From positions 2,914,001 to 2,978,000 of the forward strand of contig CP025321.1 of assembly GCA_004014935.1 (NCBI GenBank): a stretch of DNA of 64,000 nucleotides, given 5' to 3'. The stretch comes from Saccharomycopsis malanga. Taxonomy: Eukaryota > Ascomycota > Saccharomycetes > Ascoideales > Saccharomycopsidaceae. The notes under the pieces are model-generated. The model ran no database searches and was not told the DNA's origin. It saw nothing but the letters and a program-made list of their open reading frames with translations. A program made the position numbers and the translations under genes. Positions 28,545 through 37,752 of this stretch are shown here, in pieces (the stretch's first letter is position 1; every line of letters begins with the position of its first letter).

Positions 28545-31472
28545 CTACGTAACACTGTAACGGCCGGTGGTGACCTTTTTTGACTCGTCAGCCAAATGTA
28601 TCTTCATTCCCTCCACTATATAATCCTTGACCATACTCACTGCAGCCGCAACCTGGGAATGTGAGTCTCCTTCAACTAACAAGTACAACTTTGGCTCATC
28701 GGTTGGCTTGAGAGGCTTGTCCAGGCCCTTGTAAAACTTACCTTTGGACGTCAAAGCACATGCTGTCTCCTCGATGATTTTAGCAATGGTTTCTCGGTTC
28801 GTGACCTTCCATCTTACGTCCTGTGGAAGATCATTGACATTGATCTTGGAATGGTATGCTCCAGCATCAGGGGAGTTTGTTGCTTTACCCTCGTGAACTT
28901 CGAAATCAGAGAGTTCTGATAGTTTGTCTCCAATGGCTTTGCTATGCTGATTATCTATTTTGTCGTCAGGACTTGTCTTGACAGCCCCCGTTTCACCAGC
29001 AGCATTGTCGTCAATATCAGCACCTAATCTTTGGGTGATCAATTTTTTGTTTTCATCTCTTTTAGCTTCAAACTTTTCCAAACCTTTACCGCCAAAGCCA
29101 GCAAACACTCGTTCCTTGCCGCTTTTGATCTTCTGTAGAAACTTGTTCGAAATAGCTTCCAATTCTTCTGGAACAGAGACGTTAGATAACTTCAATGCCT
29201 TGACAATATCGTAGGAAGCTCTTTCTTGGTCTTTCACCAAGAAGGATATAGCAATACCTTTAGAACCCGCTCTACCAGTGCGCCCTGCCCGATGTACGTA
29301 ATCTTCAATATGATTAGGGCAGTCATAGTTAATCACCAACTTGAGCTGTTGGACATCAAGTCCTCTAGCGGCAATGGATGTAGCAATCATGATCTTATTT
29401 TTACTTTTTTTGAAATTGTTGATGATAGTATCTCTTTCAACCTGGCTTTTACCACCATGTAATGCTTCACATTCATATCCTCTATTGATCAATCTTTTAG
29501 CCAAGATATCAGCAGACTCTTGCCGATCAACAAAAATCAAGACTTTATCTTCTCCGATGATATCACTAGAGTTTCTGATATCCTCTAAAATTTTCCCATT
29601 ATTGAAAAACTCACCTAGGATTTCCAATAACTTGACAAATTTATCTTCGTCTTTTTCAAAAACATGTATCACCTGTCTGACATCGTCATTAACACCTTTC
29701 AAACCAATCTTTATTTCCAAAGGATCAGTATTTAAGATCTTTCTTGCCAACTTTTCCAATTTCATGGGAAATGTTGCACTAAAAAGAACCTTTTGACAAT
29801 CCGGGCGGATATTGTCAATAATCATATTGATTTGCGGTTGGAATCCCATGTCGAACATTCGATCTGCCTCGTCAATGACCAAAAATGTGATTCGCAGTAA
29901 TTTGATTTTTTTCAATGACAATAAATCAATAAGTCTTCCAGGGGTGGCGATTACCAAATCAACGCCAGAACCAAGCTGATTGATTTGCTTGGAAATGTTT
30001 TCACCTCCAAATACAGGAACACTTTTGAGGGTACTATCAATTTTAGTAGCAAAAAAATACGTTTGCATAGTTAATTCTCGGGTAGGAACTAAGATAAGAG
30101 CCAATGGGTCTTTCTTACGAGGATCCTTACGATCTTTGATATGTCTAAATAACGGGAGAATATAGCTTAAACTTTTACCCGATCCGGTCTTTGCAATCCC
30201 AATAACATCACGACCTTGTAACACCGCGGGAATGCTCTGGGCTTGAATCGGTGTTGGTTTTTCAAATTTGAGATTGTTAAGTAAAACGTCCAAATATGAA
30301 GCTGGCAATCCAAGCTGAGACCAATGAGAAACAGGATTTGGCGGATTTGTCCCGTGAACTTTGATACCATCCAACTCGAGTCTTAATACTTCAACTTCTT
30401 CCTTTGTAAGATCACCTACTTCTTGACTTTCAACATAAAATTTTTTCCTGAAATCCTCATAGTAAACTTCATCATGGTTTACTTTTTCAATATTCTTTTG
30501 CTGTGTCTTTTTGCTGGATTCCATTTTCTTTACAATATCCTCTACATTCTCCTGTCCTTCATTGTCATCCGAGTCTAGATTACCCAACTCTAAATCCTCG
30601 TCATCAATGAGGGTTTCGCCCTGCTTGGCCATAGGCGCGTCATTAGACTCAATATTTGCAAAAAACTCATCTAAAGGATCAGCTTCATTGCTACTTTCTT
30701 TATCATTAGGTGCATTTTTTGCAATATTAATATTATTAATATCAGTGCTTGGCTGTAATATCCTTTTAGCTACAACTGGCTTAACCTGCTCGTCATCGTC
30801 ATCATCATATTCTTCACCAAACACAGATTTTACTACTATCTTCCTGGTCTTCAAGGTTCGCTTACTAGTGGACAACTTGGCTTTTTTAGCTGGAGGTTCT
30901 ACAGATACGGATGATGTGCGCTGATTAGAAGGCAGCTGGGAGCCTTGAGCTTGTTTTTCTGCTTCTCTCTTCCTTTTCCAAGCCTCAAGCTTTTCTCTAC
31001 GTAATCTTTTCTTCTTTTCTTCTGGTGATTCATCCGCTTCTTTATCTTTTGATAAAGTCCCATTTTCTACAGAAGTACTCGCTGTATTTATCGCAACTTC
31101 ACTTTTTCCATTTCCTCCGGTGTTTGCATTAGTATTCTGCTTCGAAAACGTTTGAGAATCTTCCTTTATCCATCTTTCCTGCTGAAGCTTGAGTTTCTCA
31201 CTCAACGCAGCCTGCTCCTTGACAGCAGAAGTACTTACACTTTCAGATTTGGGAGCACCAGATCTGGCTGGTTCATTGCTACTATTAACATGACTATTTC
31301 CTGGCTTATAAAACCCTTGGTTGTAGTCTCTATTCTGGTTGTAATCTACTCTGTTGTGATGATACGTATCATAAACATCTCTCGCTTGACCATTATCATA
31401 TCTATGGGGCCCGTGGCGATCTTTCCATGAAGAATATCTATTTCCTTTTCTATCTCCATATCCACGACTCAT
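28545..31472 (-). CDS. PRP5: DEAD-box splicing helicase Prp5 (975 aa)
   Basis: ATPase that promotes stable U2 snRNP binding at the branch site and proofreads that pairing. The N-terminal 380 residues are charged and contain the DPLDEFF motif (265-271), known in Prp5 for U2 snRNP contact. The Q-motif region lies near 389-412, Walker A AKTGSGKS at 427-434, PTREL near 463, TPGR near 510, DEAD at 534-537, SAT near 560 and the helicase C domain ends in HRAGRTGRAG. The C-terminal tail is typical of Prp5/DDX46. It is longer than the S. cerevisiae protein because of its N-terminal extension. It shares a divergent promoter of about 190 bp with PHS1. Confidence 0.95.
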   Translation of the reverse strand: MSRGYGDRKGNRYSSWKDRHGPHRYDNGQARDVYDTYHHNRVDYNQNRDYNQGFYKPGNSHVNSSNEPARSGAPKSESVSTSAVKEQAALSEKLKLQQERWIKEDSQTFSKQNTNANTGGNGKSEVAINTASTSVENGTLSKDKEADESPEEKKKRLRREKLEAWKRKREAEKQAQGSQLPSNQRTSSVSVEPPAKKAKLSTSKRTLKTRKIVVKSVFGEEYDDDDDEQVKPVVAKRILQPSTDINNINIAKNAPNDKESSNEADPLDEFFANIESNDAPMAKQGETLIDDEDLELGNLDSDDNEGQENVEDIVKKMESSKKTQQKNIEKVNHDEVYYEDFRKKFYVESQEVGDLTKEEVEVLRLELDGIKVHGTNPPNPVSHWSQLGLPASYLDVLLNNLKFEKPTPIQAQSIPAVLQGRDVIGIAKTGSGKSLSYILPLFRHIKDRKDPRKKDPLALILVPTRELTMQTYFFATKIDSTLKSVPVFGGENISKQINQLGSGVDLVIATPGRLIDLLSLKKIKLLRITFLVIDEADRMFDMGFQPQINMIIDNIRPDCQKVLFSATFPMKLEKLARKILNTDPLEIKIGLKGVNDDVRQVIHVFEKDEDKFVKLLEILGEFFNNGKILEDIRNSSDIIGEDKVLIFVDRQESADILAKRLINRGYECEALHGGKSQVERDTIINNFKKSKNKIMIATSIAARGLDVQQLKLVINYDCPNHIEDYVHRAGRTGRAGSKGIAISFLVKDQERASYDIVKALKLSNVSVPEELEAISNKFLQKIKSGKERVFAGFGGKGLEKFEAKRDENKKLITQRLGADIDDNAAGETGAVKTSPDDKIDNQHSKAIGDKLSELSDFEVHEGKATNSPDAGAYHSKINVNDLPQDVRWKVTNRETIAKIIEETACALTSKGKFYKGLDKPLKPTDEPKLYLLVEGDSHSQVAAAVSMVKDYIVEGMKIHLADESKKVTTGRYSVT

Positions 31473-31660
31473 ATTGTTCTTGTTGCTTCTCTTACCAATA
31501 ACTGCATTGTAGTGGCAAGCAGTTCATGTTAAAACTTTGATATAGGACATCGCGGGGGCGCATAACCCTAATAAATAGTGAAAAATTATTATTATGGTGA
31601 TTTCTCTGCAATAATAGAAGTTGTACCCAACTATATAATTTCCGCAAGAAACGTCACAAG

Positions 31661-32338
31661 ATGTCTTCGGTGCCAAAAACGCCAGTAGAGAGCGTCAAAA
31701 AGCAACAACCAAGATGGATTTTGCACTATAATGCCCTCAGCGCGACCTTGTGGTTCGTTATACTCACCAACACGGTATATTTTTCGGTCAAGTACGGCCA
31801 ACCGCAATTTTACGTTTCAACATCAAAGCTTTTAACCGGAATACAATGTCTTGCTATCACCGAAATTTATAATTCTTTAGTAGGAAATGTTCGTGCTCCA
31901 TTATTCACTACAGTAGCTCAAGTTTTCTCCAGATTGTTGGTGGTTCTTGGGGTCTTTACTGTGTTGCCCAATTCTGCTGTGAACTACAGCTTTGCTTACA
32001 TTACATTGTCAATTGCCTGGTCTATCACTGAAATTGTAAGATATTCGTTTTATGCTATCAATATCGAGACAAATGGCCATGCACCAAAGTTTCTCACATG
32101 GCTCAGATATTCCCTCTTTATCCCATTGTATCCATTAGGTATCTCTAGTGAGTGTTATATAATCTACCATTCCTTGGCAGAGGCATCTACTGTTGTTGGA
32201 CCATGGTATAGCTGGTTTTTCATTGCTTGTTTGGCCACCTACGTTCCTGGCAGCTACATATTGTTTACCCACATGTTGAAACAGAGAAGTAAGGTTGTTA
32301 AAGCGTTGTACGTTGATGACACCAAGAAGAAAAACTAG
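31661..32338 (+). CDS. PHS1: Very-long-chain 3-hydroxyacyl-CoA dehydratase Phs1
   Basis: 225 aa ER enzyme carrying out the third step of the fatty-acid elongation cycle for sphingolipid precursors. Six hydrophobic segments are visible. The catalytic pair is Y157 (in LYP) and E164 (in SSEC), seven residues apart as in yeast Y149/E156. The C terminus ends KKKN, which fits a dilysine ER-retrieval signal. Length and motifs are standard for the HACD family. Confidence 0.95.
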   Translation: MSSVPKTPVESVKKQQPRWILHYNALSATLWFVILTNTVYFSVKYGQPQFYVSTSKLLTGIQCLAITEIYNSLVGNVRAPLFTTVAQVFSRLLVVLGVFTVLPNSAVNYSFAYITLSIAWSITEIVRYSFYAINIETNGHAPKFLTWLRYSLFIPLYPLGISSECYIIYHSLAEASTVVGPWYSWFFIACLATYVPGSYILFTHMLKQRSKVVKALYVDDTKKKN

Positions 32339-32480
32339 GTGATAGTTAGTAGATGCTTGTTGCGGTGTTTCGTGGTAAATATAGGTAAATGTTTTAAAAG
32401 CTTATTATGTAAAAGTGTGAATTGTAAGGAAAGTGTCGCCTCTGTTTCTAGCCTTGATTATACTATTTTTTTATATTTCT

Positions 32481-32560
32481 GACAAAGCGTGTATATACGA
32501 AACTGATACGTACTGGCCTTGAAATATACGATTTTATTTTTATTATTCTTATTAATTAAT
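32481..32560 (+). mobile_element. Tail-only copy C of the SINE-like element
   Basis: CTGACAAAGCG then TATACGAAACTGATACGTACTGG...GAAATATACGATTTTA matches the last ~50 bp of copy B, followed by a T/A-rich tail. The head and body are missing, as in 5'-truncated insertions. It lies about 140 bp past the PHS1 stop codon. No clear target duplication was found. Confidence 0.65.
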
Positions 32561-32889
32561 ATGAAGCATTTTAAATAAAAAATATTTAACCCATACATAG
32601 GTATTGTCTGTAGCAGTTCTTTAGCAAGGATTTATCGATAGATGTGATGATCAAAAGGTACTTGAGTAGCTCATTTCAATGTAGCGTGGTCTTGTTCACC
32701 CCATCCAGTTCACAGGCCATAGACAAATCAATTCAAGTGGTACTATCTCTCATGGAATACCAAATAACCCTTTTATTTCTGTTTATACACTTAGAAAAAA
32801 ACGGTCATATTTATTTCCAAAATATACTCTCGAAAAGTAAAGTTATTCTTTCTTTAAAAATAATATGCCTATATGTAATGCCTTACTAT
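32561..32889. other. AT-rich intergenic, no gene seen
   Basis: A 99-codon frame from an ATG at 32644 runs through it, but it continues into the tRNA-like repeat head and has random AT-rich composition. I reject it as a gene. Confidence 0.4.
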
Positions 32890-33000
32890 TGCCAGGTGGC
32901 CAAGTTGGTTAGGCCATGCGCCACACCAAATAGTGCAGATTAGTGCAGATAAGTGTGGCGTTCCTCACTTTAGGTTTTGGGACTCGATTCCCGCTGTTGA
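32890..33000 (+). pseudogene. tRNA-like head of R1 copy 2
   Basis: The A box TGGCCAAGTTGG (32897-32908) sits in a D arm with GGCC/GGCC pairing. The B-box-like GACTCGATTCC (32981-32991) follows. Between them, CGCCACAC (32919-32926) pairs perfectly with GTGTGGCG (32953-32960) around a 26-nt loop that holds two copies of TAGTGCAGAT (32931-32950). The acceptor strands do not pair, so this is not a normal tRNA gene. It may be a tRNA-derived Pol III promoter or a decayed intron-containing tRNA. Confidence 0.6.
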
Positions 33001-33858
33001 CGTTTTAAAGTAATCATTAACGGTTTTATTGAGTTAACTCAGTACTAACCTAATTATTATTATTCAAAAAACATACACTAACATTTTGAATTTTATTCCT
33101 ATATTATAGTACTATTTATGATACAACAAATCAGATTTTCGAATAATTATTTGATATAATGGAAATTTATCGGTTTTGGCAAATAATTAGCTCTTTGAAG
33201 TCATATTTTGGAGCCTTTACGACAAACCAAACCTTCCAAAAACTATATTTCTATATTCTTTAGATTTTATAGTTTTATACCATGTACTTTGTTTTGAGAT
33301 CTGGTATTAAAAAATTATTTAACAGTGAGAAAGTTTTATTTTGTCAAAATTAAAACATAATTTGTTAAAAATCGTGTTTTTCACCCCTCATAGAGCGTCT
33401 CTTTATTTCTTGATCTTATTCCATAGTTTCTAATTGCTTTAAGTTTTTACTCGTGCTTTCTCCTGGATTTGAGTGATCTTTTATTGCAAAAAAAACACGT
33501 ATCTCAAGATCTAAAAGAAGTATGGTTTGTTATAGGTTCTCAGCGAAACTTATAATTGATACTGATCATTATATATTGTCAGACTAGCATATTTAAACCT
33601 TCTGTATACATTGAATATTTTATGGGGCTCGGTAATGAGTAATGTGCTTATAATTAAGCTTAATACCTCGGTTCAGCCGAGTCCGTTTTGAAAAAAACTT
33701 TTATTCCTATTCAAGTTACAGCTGTAAATGGTTTAATATTACATTGACTTTAGTTTTTGCTTTTTCCCTGTTCCAATATCTGATTTGCTTTATAACATTC
33801 TTTTGTAAGTTGTATATTGACCATAAATTGGTGATAAACTTTGACTGTTTTGCTGAAA
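32954..33858 (+). repeat. Dispersed repeat R1, copy 2 (about 0.9 kb)
   Basis: Collinear with 8961-9847 in opposite orientation. It starts TGTGGCGTTCCTCACTTT, passes CTGTTGACG and ends near AAACTTTGACTG. The copies differ by many substitutions and small indels, so neither is recent. No coding capacity. No simple-sequence tail as clear as that of copy 1. Confidence 0.85.
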
Positions 33859-34653
33859 ATTATAAAGTAAGTTTTAATTTTAAACACTACGATATGTCAC
33901 TGGTATTAAAAGTGTTTTATTGTTGAAAGCCTGAATTAAGATTGAAGCAAAAAAAAACCCAGCTGTTAGATGATGATTTATAGTTGTACCTTATTTGAAA
34001 AGAATGTTGAAATAATATAACGAATACTAAGCTTGATTGTATTATTATTATAAGGTGCGAATAAAGCTGTATAAGCTCTAATCCTATGGTTTGATCGATC
34101 AAATACTTTAGATTTCATTATTCTACGTTTATTCTACTTACAATTGCTCTTTTTGCTCCATTTTGCTCTTTTGGCTCAACTTACTTATCAGTCGGTATTG
34201 AGGTCATTGCCGATTCCTATTGTTTTATTATCAGTTGTCCAGAACCCTTGTTTACCATTCAGGCATTGTACCTTGTAAGCACTATTTAAGACTCTATTAC
34301 CTATATATTAGACTTATTCTTTCCTTTTATAGAGCCTGTTAAGCTTCTACCCAGTCTCCGTTCAATACAAAACCCTCTTAATGTAGAGATTATCCTATTA
34401 TTTTTTCTTTACATAATGCAAAATCGTTCAAACTATCAAGCGAAATAGCGGAAACTTGTAAAAAACTACCTCCTACAAGGTCATTGAATGAATAAAGTGC
34501 TATTAAACAGACAAGTTGATATATCAACTTATTGTTTAAGAACTATAGGTTTTCCACGTGCATTTGACAAAATACGCACACAATTTTTCATTGAAAATCA
34601 ATATTTCACTTTCCATAGTATGAAAACTAGTACTTGCATATAACTGAAAAAAT
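33859..34653. other. Intergenic upstream of DIA4
   Basis: About 0.8 kb of AT-rich DNA, no gene seen. TTGCTCTTTTTGCTCCATTTTGCTC near 34145 is a short imperfect TTTGCTC repeat. Confidence 0.4.
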
Positions 34654-36075
34654 ATGGCTACAAAAATACCAGCAATAAAGAATACTGTTACGTTGAACAG
34701 GCCACGGTTCAACTTCAAAAGCATTGCTTCTCAGGTTGACCAGTACAAGAGTATTGTGAGACGTCGTGTTCTTCAAAAGGATCCGCTTCTTTCAAACAAA
34801 AGACTCGATACATTACCATTGATTTTTGAGAGGTATAATTTTTTAAATGATAACAAACGTACTCTATTGGAGTTTCGAAACTGTCTCCAAAAATTGGTGA
34901 AAAACAGAAAATTGGAGGAAGCGGTTTTGAACAGTTTAGATCTGGAAAGTTTAGAACATGTGCCGCTGCTAAAAGATATCAAAGAACAACTAAAAAGACT
35001 TGATAATGCTATTGTTCCTTTAGAACAGGAATTGTATAAAGTGTGTGATGCTTTGCCTAATTTTATTGACGAGTCTGTTCATGATACAGACATCCAAGTC
35101 GTTGACTATATAAACTTCCCTGAAGATGCTCCTGTGTCGCAGACTGAAAATTTGAATGCCAAGACACTTTACTTGCAACAGAATCTCAAGCCCCAATCTG
35201 GTTTTGATCACAAGGTTATAGGCGAGTCGCTCAACATTCTTGAATTCACGCAGGCTGCCAAAGTCTCAGGAAACTCATGGTATTATCTTCTCAATGATGG
35301 TGCTCTTCTTGAACAAGCATTGATTCAATACACCTTAAAACAAGCAAGAAAAGCAGGATTTAAAATGTGCACTCCTCCTTCCATAGTTAAAGATGAAGTG
35401 AGTCGTGCCTGTGGTTTCAAGCCTCGAGATCAGTTTAATGAACAGCAAACCTATGAAATCAACAACTGCAATTTGGTGTTGACGGGCACTGCGGAGATCC
35501 CATTAGCAGGGCTTTCTATGAATAAACTTTTTTTCCATGCTGAATTACCAAAAAATTTGGTGGGAATTAGTCGAAGCTATAGAGCAGAGGCAGGAGCCAG
35601 AGGTAAAGACACCAAGGGTCTCTACAGAGTCCATGAGTTTACAAAAGTAGAACTTTTTACTTGGTGTGACCAGGAAAGCTCTAAAGCGGAATTCCAGAAA
35701 ATATTAAACTTCCAAAAAAGCGTTATCCAGAGTTTGGGACTCTTCGCACGAGTCATTAATCTTCCAGCTAACGACCTTGGAGCACCAGCCTACATGAAAT
35801 ACGATATTGAAGCATGGATGCCTGGCCGTGGAAACTGGGGCGAGTTGACCTCTACATCTATTTGCACTGATTTCCAATCACGTCGTTTCCATACAAAATA
35901 CGTGGACAGCGACAATTCCCAAAAGTTTGTCCACACCCTCAATGGTACTGCCTTGGCAGTCCCTAGAGTAATTGTGGCACTTATAGAAAATAACTATAAC
36001 CCAATAACTAAAACCATCGCTATTCCAAAAGTCCTACAGCCTTATATGGACGACAAATCAGAAATATCATTGTAA
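34654..36075 (+). CDS. DIA4: Mitochondrial seryl-tRNA synthetase (473 aa)
   Basis: Class II aminoacyl-tRNA synthetase charging mitochondrial tRNA-Ser. Residues 1-27 are basic and Ser/Asn-rich without acidic residues, fitting a mitochondrial presequence. A coiled-coil tRNA-binding arm spans about 50-130. The catalytic core has TGTAEIPLAG, motif 2 SYRAEAGARGKDTKGLYRVH and motif 3 LNGTALAVPRVIVALIEN. It lacks the extensions typical of cytosolic Ses1 and matches the Dia4 type. Confidence 0.92.
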   Translation: MATKIPAIKNTVTLNRPRFNFKSIASQVDQYKSIVRRRVLQKDPLLSNKRLDTLPLIFERYNFLNDNKRTLLEFRNCLQKLVKNRKLEEAVLNSLDLESLEHVPLLKDIKEQLKRLDNAIVPLEQELYKVCDALPNFIDESVHDTDIQVVDYINFPEDAPVSQTENLNAKTLYLQQNLKPQSGFDHKVIGESLNILEFTQAAKVSGNSWYYLLNDGALLEQALIQYTLKQARKAGFKMCTPPSIVKDEVSRACGFKPRDQFNEQQTYEINNCNLVLTGTAEIPLAGLSMNKLFFHAELPKNLVGISRSYRAEAGARGKDTKGLYRVHEFTKVELFTWCDQESSKAEFQKILNFQKSVIQSLGLFARVINLPANDLGAPAYMKYDIEAWMPGRGNWGELTSTSICTDFQSRRFHTKYVDSDNSQKFVHTLNGTALAVPRVIVALIENNYNPITKTIAIPKVLQPYMDDKSEISL

Positions 36076-36458
36076 TATTTGTTTCCTTCTTCTTATATAT
36101 AGCTGTACTATAGATCGTGCTACATAATATTTCATACAACTAACTGTATATTCGCTTTGGTTTGTCTTCCGAGTAGTAACAACAAGTTTTGAAAATCGCT
36201 GTTAATCATTGGATCCATATTTCCCTTTCTACAGGTGAATAGTCAGATTTCCCAATATATCCATTCATTTTTCATCTCTTGTACTGAACAAAACCACACT
36301 ATGCATCATTTGATTTATACCCCAGTGTTTGCCTTGAAATTACAAAGTTTACCTGCCAATGTTGATTATATATATTTGGATGAATAAAGAAGTTTAATCA
36401 TTTTACACCCATTCTTTCAGTCATTTAATAATAATTCACATATTTAAAATTACAAAAC
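36076..36458. other. Intergenic downstream of DIA4
   Basis: AT-rich, presumed DIA4 3' UTR and terminator. No gene seen. Confidence 0.4.
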
Positions 36459-36505
36459 TGGTATGTACTGAGTTCGAAATATATGATACTGCTATAATAT
36501 ATTTG
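36459..36505 (+). mobile_element. Tail-only copy D of the SINE-like element
   Basis: ACAAAACTGGTATGTACTGA...GAAATATATGAT matches the same 3' segment as copies A-C over about 37 bases with several substitutions. The flanks CATATTTAAAA (about 36440) and TATATTTGAAA (about 36500) are similar and could be an eroded target duplication. Confidence 0.5.
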
Positions 36506-36869
36506 AAACCCATTTATTTAAACTCGATGATGGAATGGCGTACCTCGAAATCTGACAGATAAAAAAATTTTTAAACCACAATTCTCTGGTAGTCACCATA
36601 TAATAACATCTGCTCAAGGGTATTTATACCTATTTGCTTGTATTCTCACCCCTATGACGTAGACACCCCGAAGCTGCCATCTTCATGCACTTCCCCAGGT
36701 TTCAGTTGCTTACTAAGGGCTGACAGCCATCCTCGACCGAGGAAATCTTTTGGCAAGTTTCAGTGCCGTATACTTCAGAGAAGACAACTGAGCAATTGAC
36801 GATCAGCTTTGCTACAAAATTGGCTAATCTTGTGCACGGCCAGGCTGCTTTTGTCCATAGTTAGGTTTT
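36506..36869. other. Upstream region of the 110-residue candidate gene
   Basis: The second half, 36640-36850, is GC-richer than the surroundings, with no recognised element. Confidence 0.3.
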
Positions 36870-37202
36870 ATGAAAATGTTTAAATCAATTATCAAGGAGA
36901 TAATTCCTCCGCTTTTGCCGGTGCTTGCGTTGTGTCTCATCTCAAACTATGATTTGGTGGTAAGCTCCAATGTGTTTCTCTACATGTTAGAAGAAGGCAA
37001 GCTAGCAGACGTCTTGAATAGAGCGTTTCTTGTATGCTGCCAGACGTACATTGTGCTTTCCCTTCTCTATTCGGCGGTGTTTTACGCATTCTGTTTCTAC
37101 TCAATCTTCGAGAAACATTGGTTCAGATTGTGTGTTTTTCTATGGTCAGTGATTGCTTGTGATAATGAAGTTAATCCCAATAGTGTAATGGACGTGATAT
37201 AA
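36870..37202 (+). CDS. Hypothetical 110-residue membrane protein
   Basis: An ATG frame with coding-like codon use (G/C-ending codons) unlike the AT-rich DNA around it. It has two hydrophobic spans, about residues 10-28 (IIPPLLPVLALCLI) and 55-80 (YIVLSLLYSAVFYAFCFY). No family is recognised. It could be a small gene, a gene remnant, or a first exon whose continuation I cannot find. Confidence 0.4.
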   Translation: MKMFKSIIKEIIPPLLPVLALCLISNYDLVVSSNVFLYMLEEGKLADVLNRAFLVCCQTYIVLSLLYSAVFYAFCFYSIFEKHWFRLCVFLWSVIACDNEVNPNSVMDVI

Positions 37203-37752
37203 CGACAAACTGGTTAATCAAATGATAATACCGTCTAGTAATAGGTGTATCACAGCATTTTGGAGCCTGTGTTGCCCTATATTACTATGACCTACAGCTT
37301 ATATAGCACAATAGTTAAAACCACTAACTTTTTAAAAAAAATCAATCTTTTAGGATTGAAAAATTGTCTAAAATTGCCAATTATTCAAACATTAACAAAA
37401 TCTTGGTCGTTATTTCTAGCATACACACACCATCATTCAATTTCTCAACTCCAACCTCATATCACCCCTTGTTTCAAGCTCTCATTTTTTCATACTACAG
37501 TTTATTCCTTAATATACACAATATTCTGTCAACTAACTTTCTTTCTCAATGCATTTCCCTTGCGACAGAATACGTCACGACTTCCTTTTTGGGAACTATT
37601 ATCTCACGCTTATACCCACATAAATGGTATATATTATATACGGGTAATCCCATCGATCATCAAATTTTTTTTTTAATATTTACTATTTTTCAGATGAGAA
37701 GACTGTGAAATATATGTAGCATTGATGCCATGTAGTTGAGACTTTTTAAAAA
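37203..37752. other. MAK5 upstream region
   Basis: Very AT-rich. Frames here are random in composition and start without ATG. No clear ribosome-biogenesis (PAC/RRPE) element was recognised. Confidence 0.4.

Noticed and set aside
37245-37676. 143-codon plus-strand frame upstream of MAK5
   Set aside because: Begins with GTG, random AT-rich composition with no domain-like pattern.
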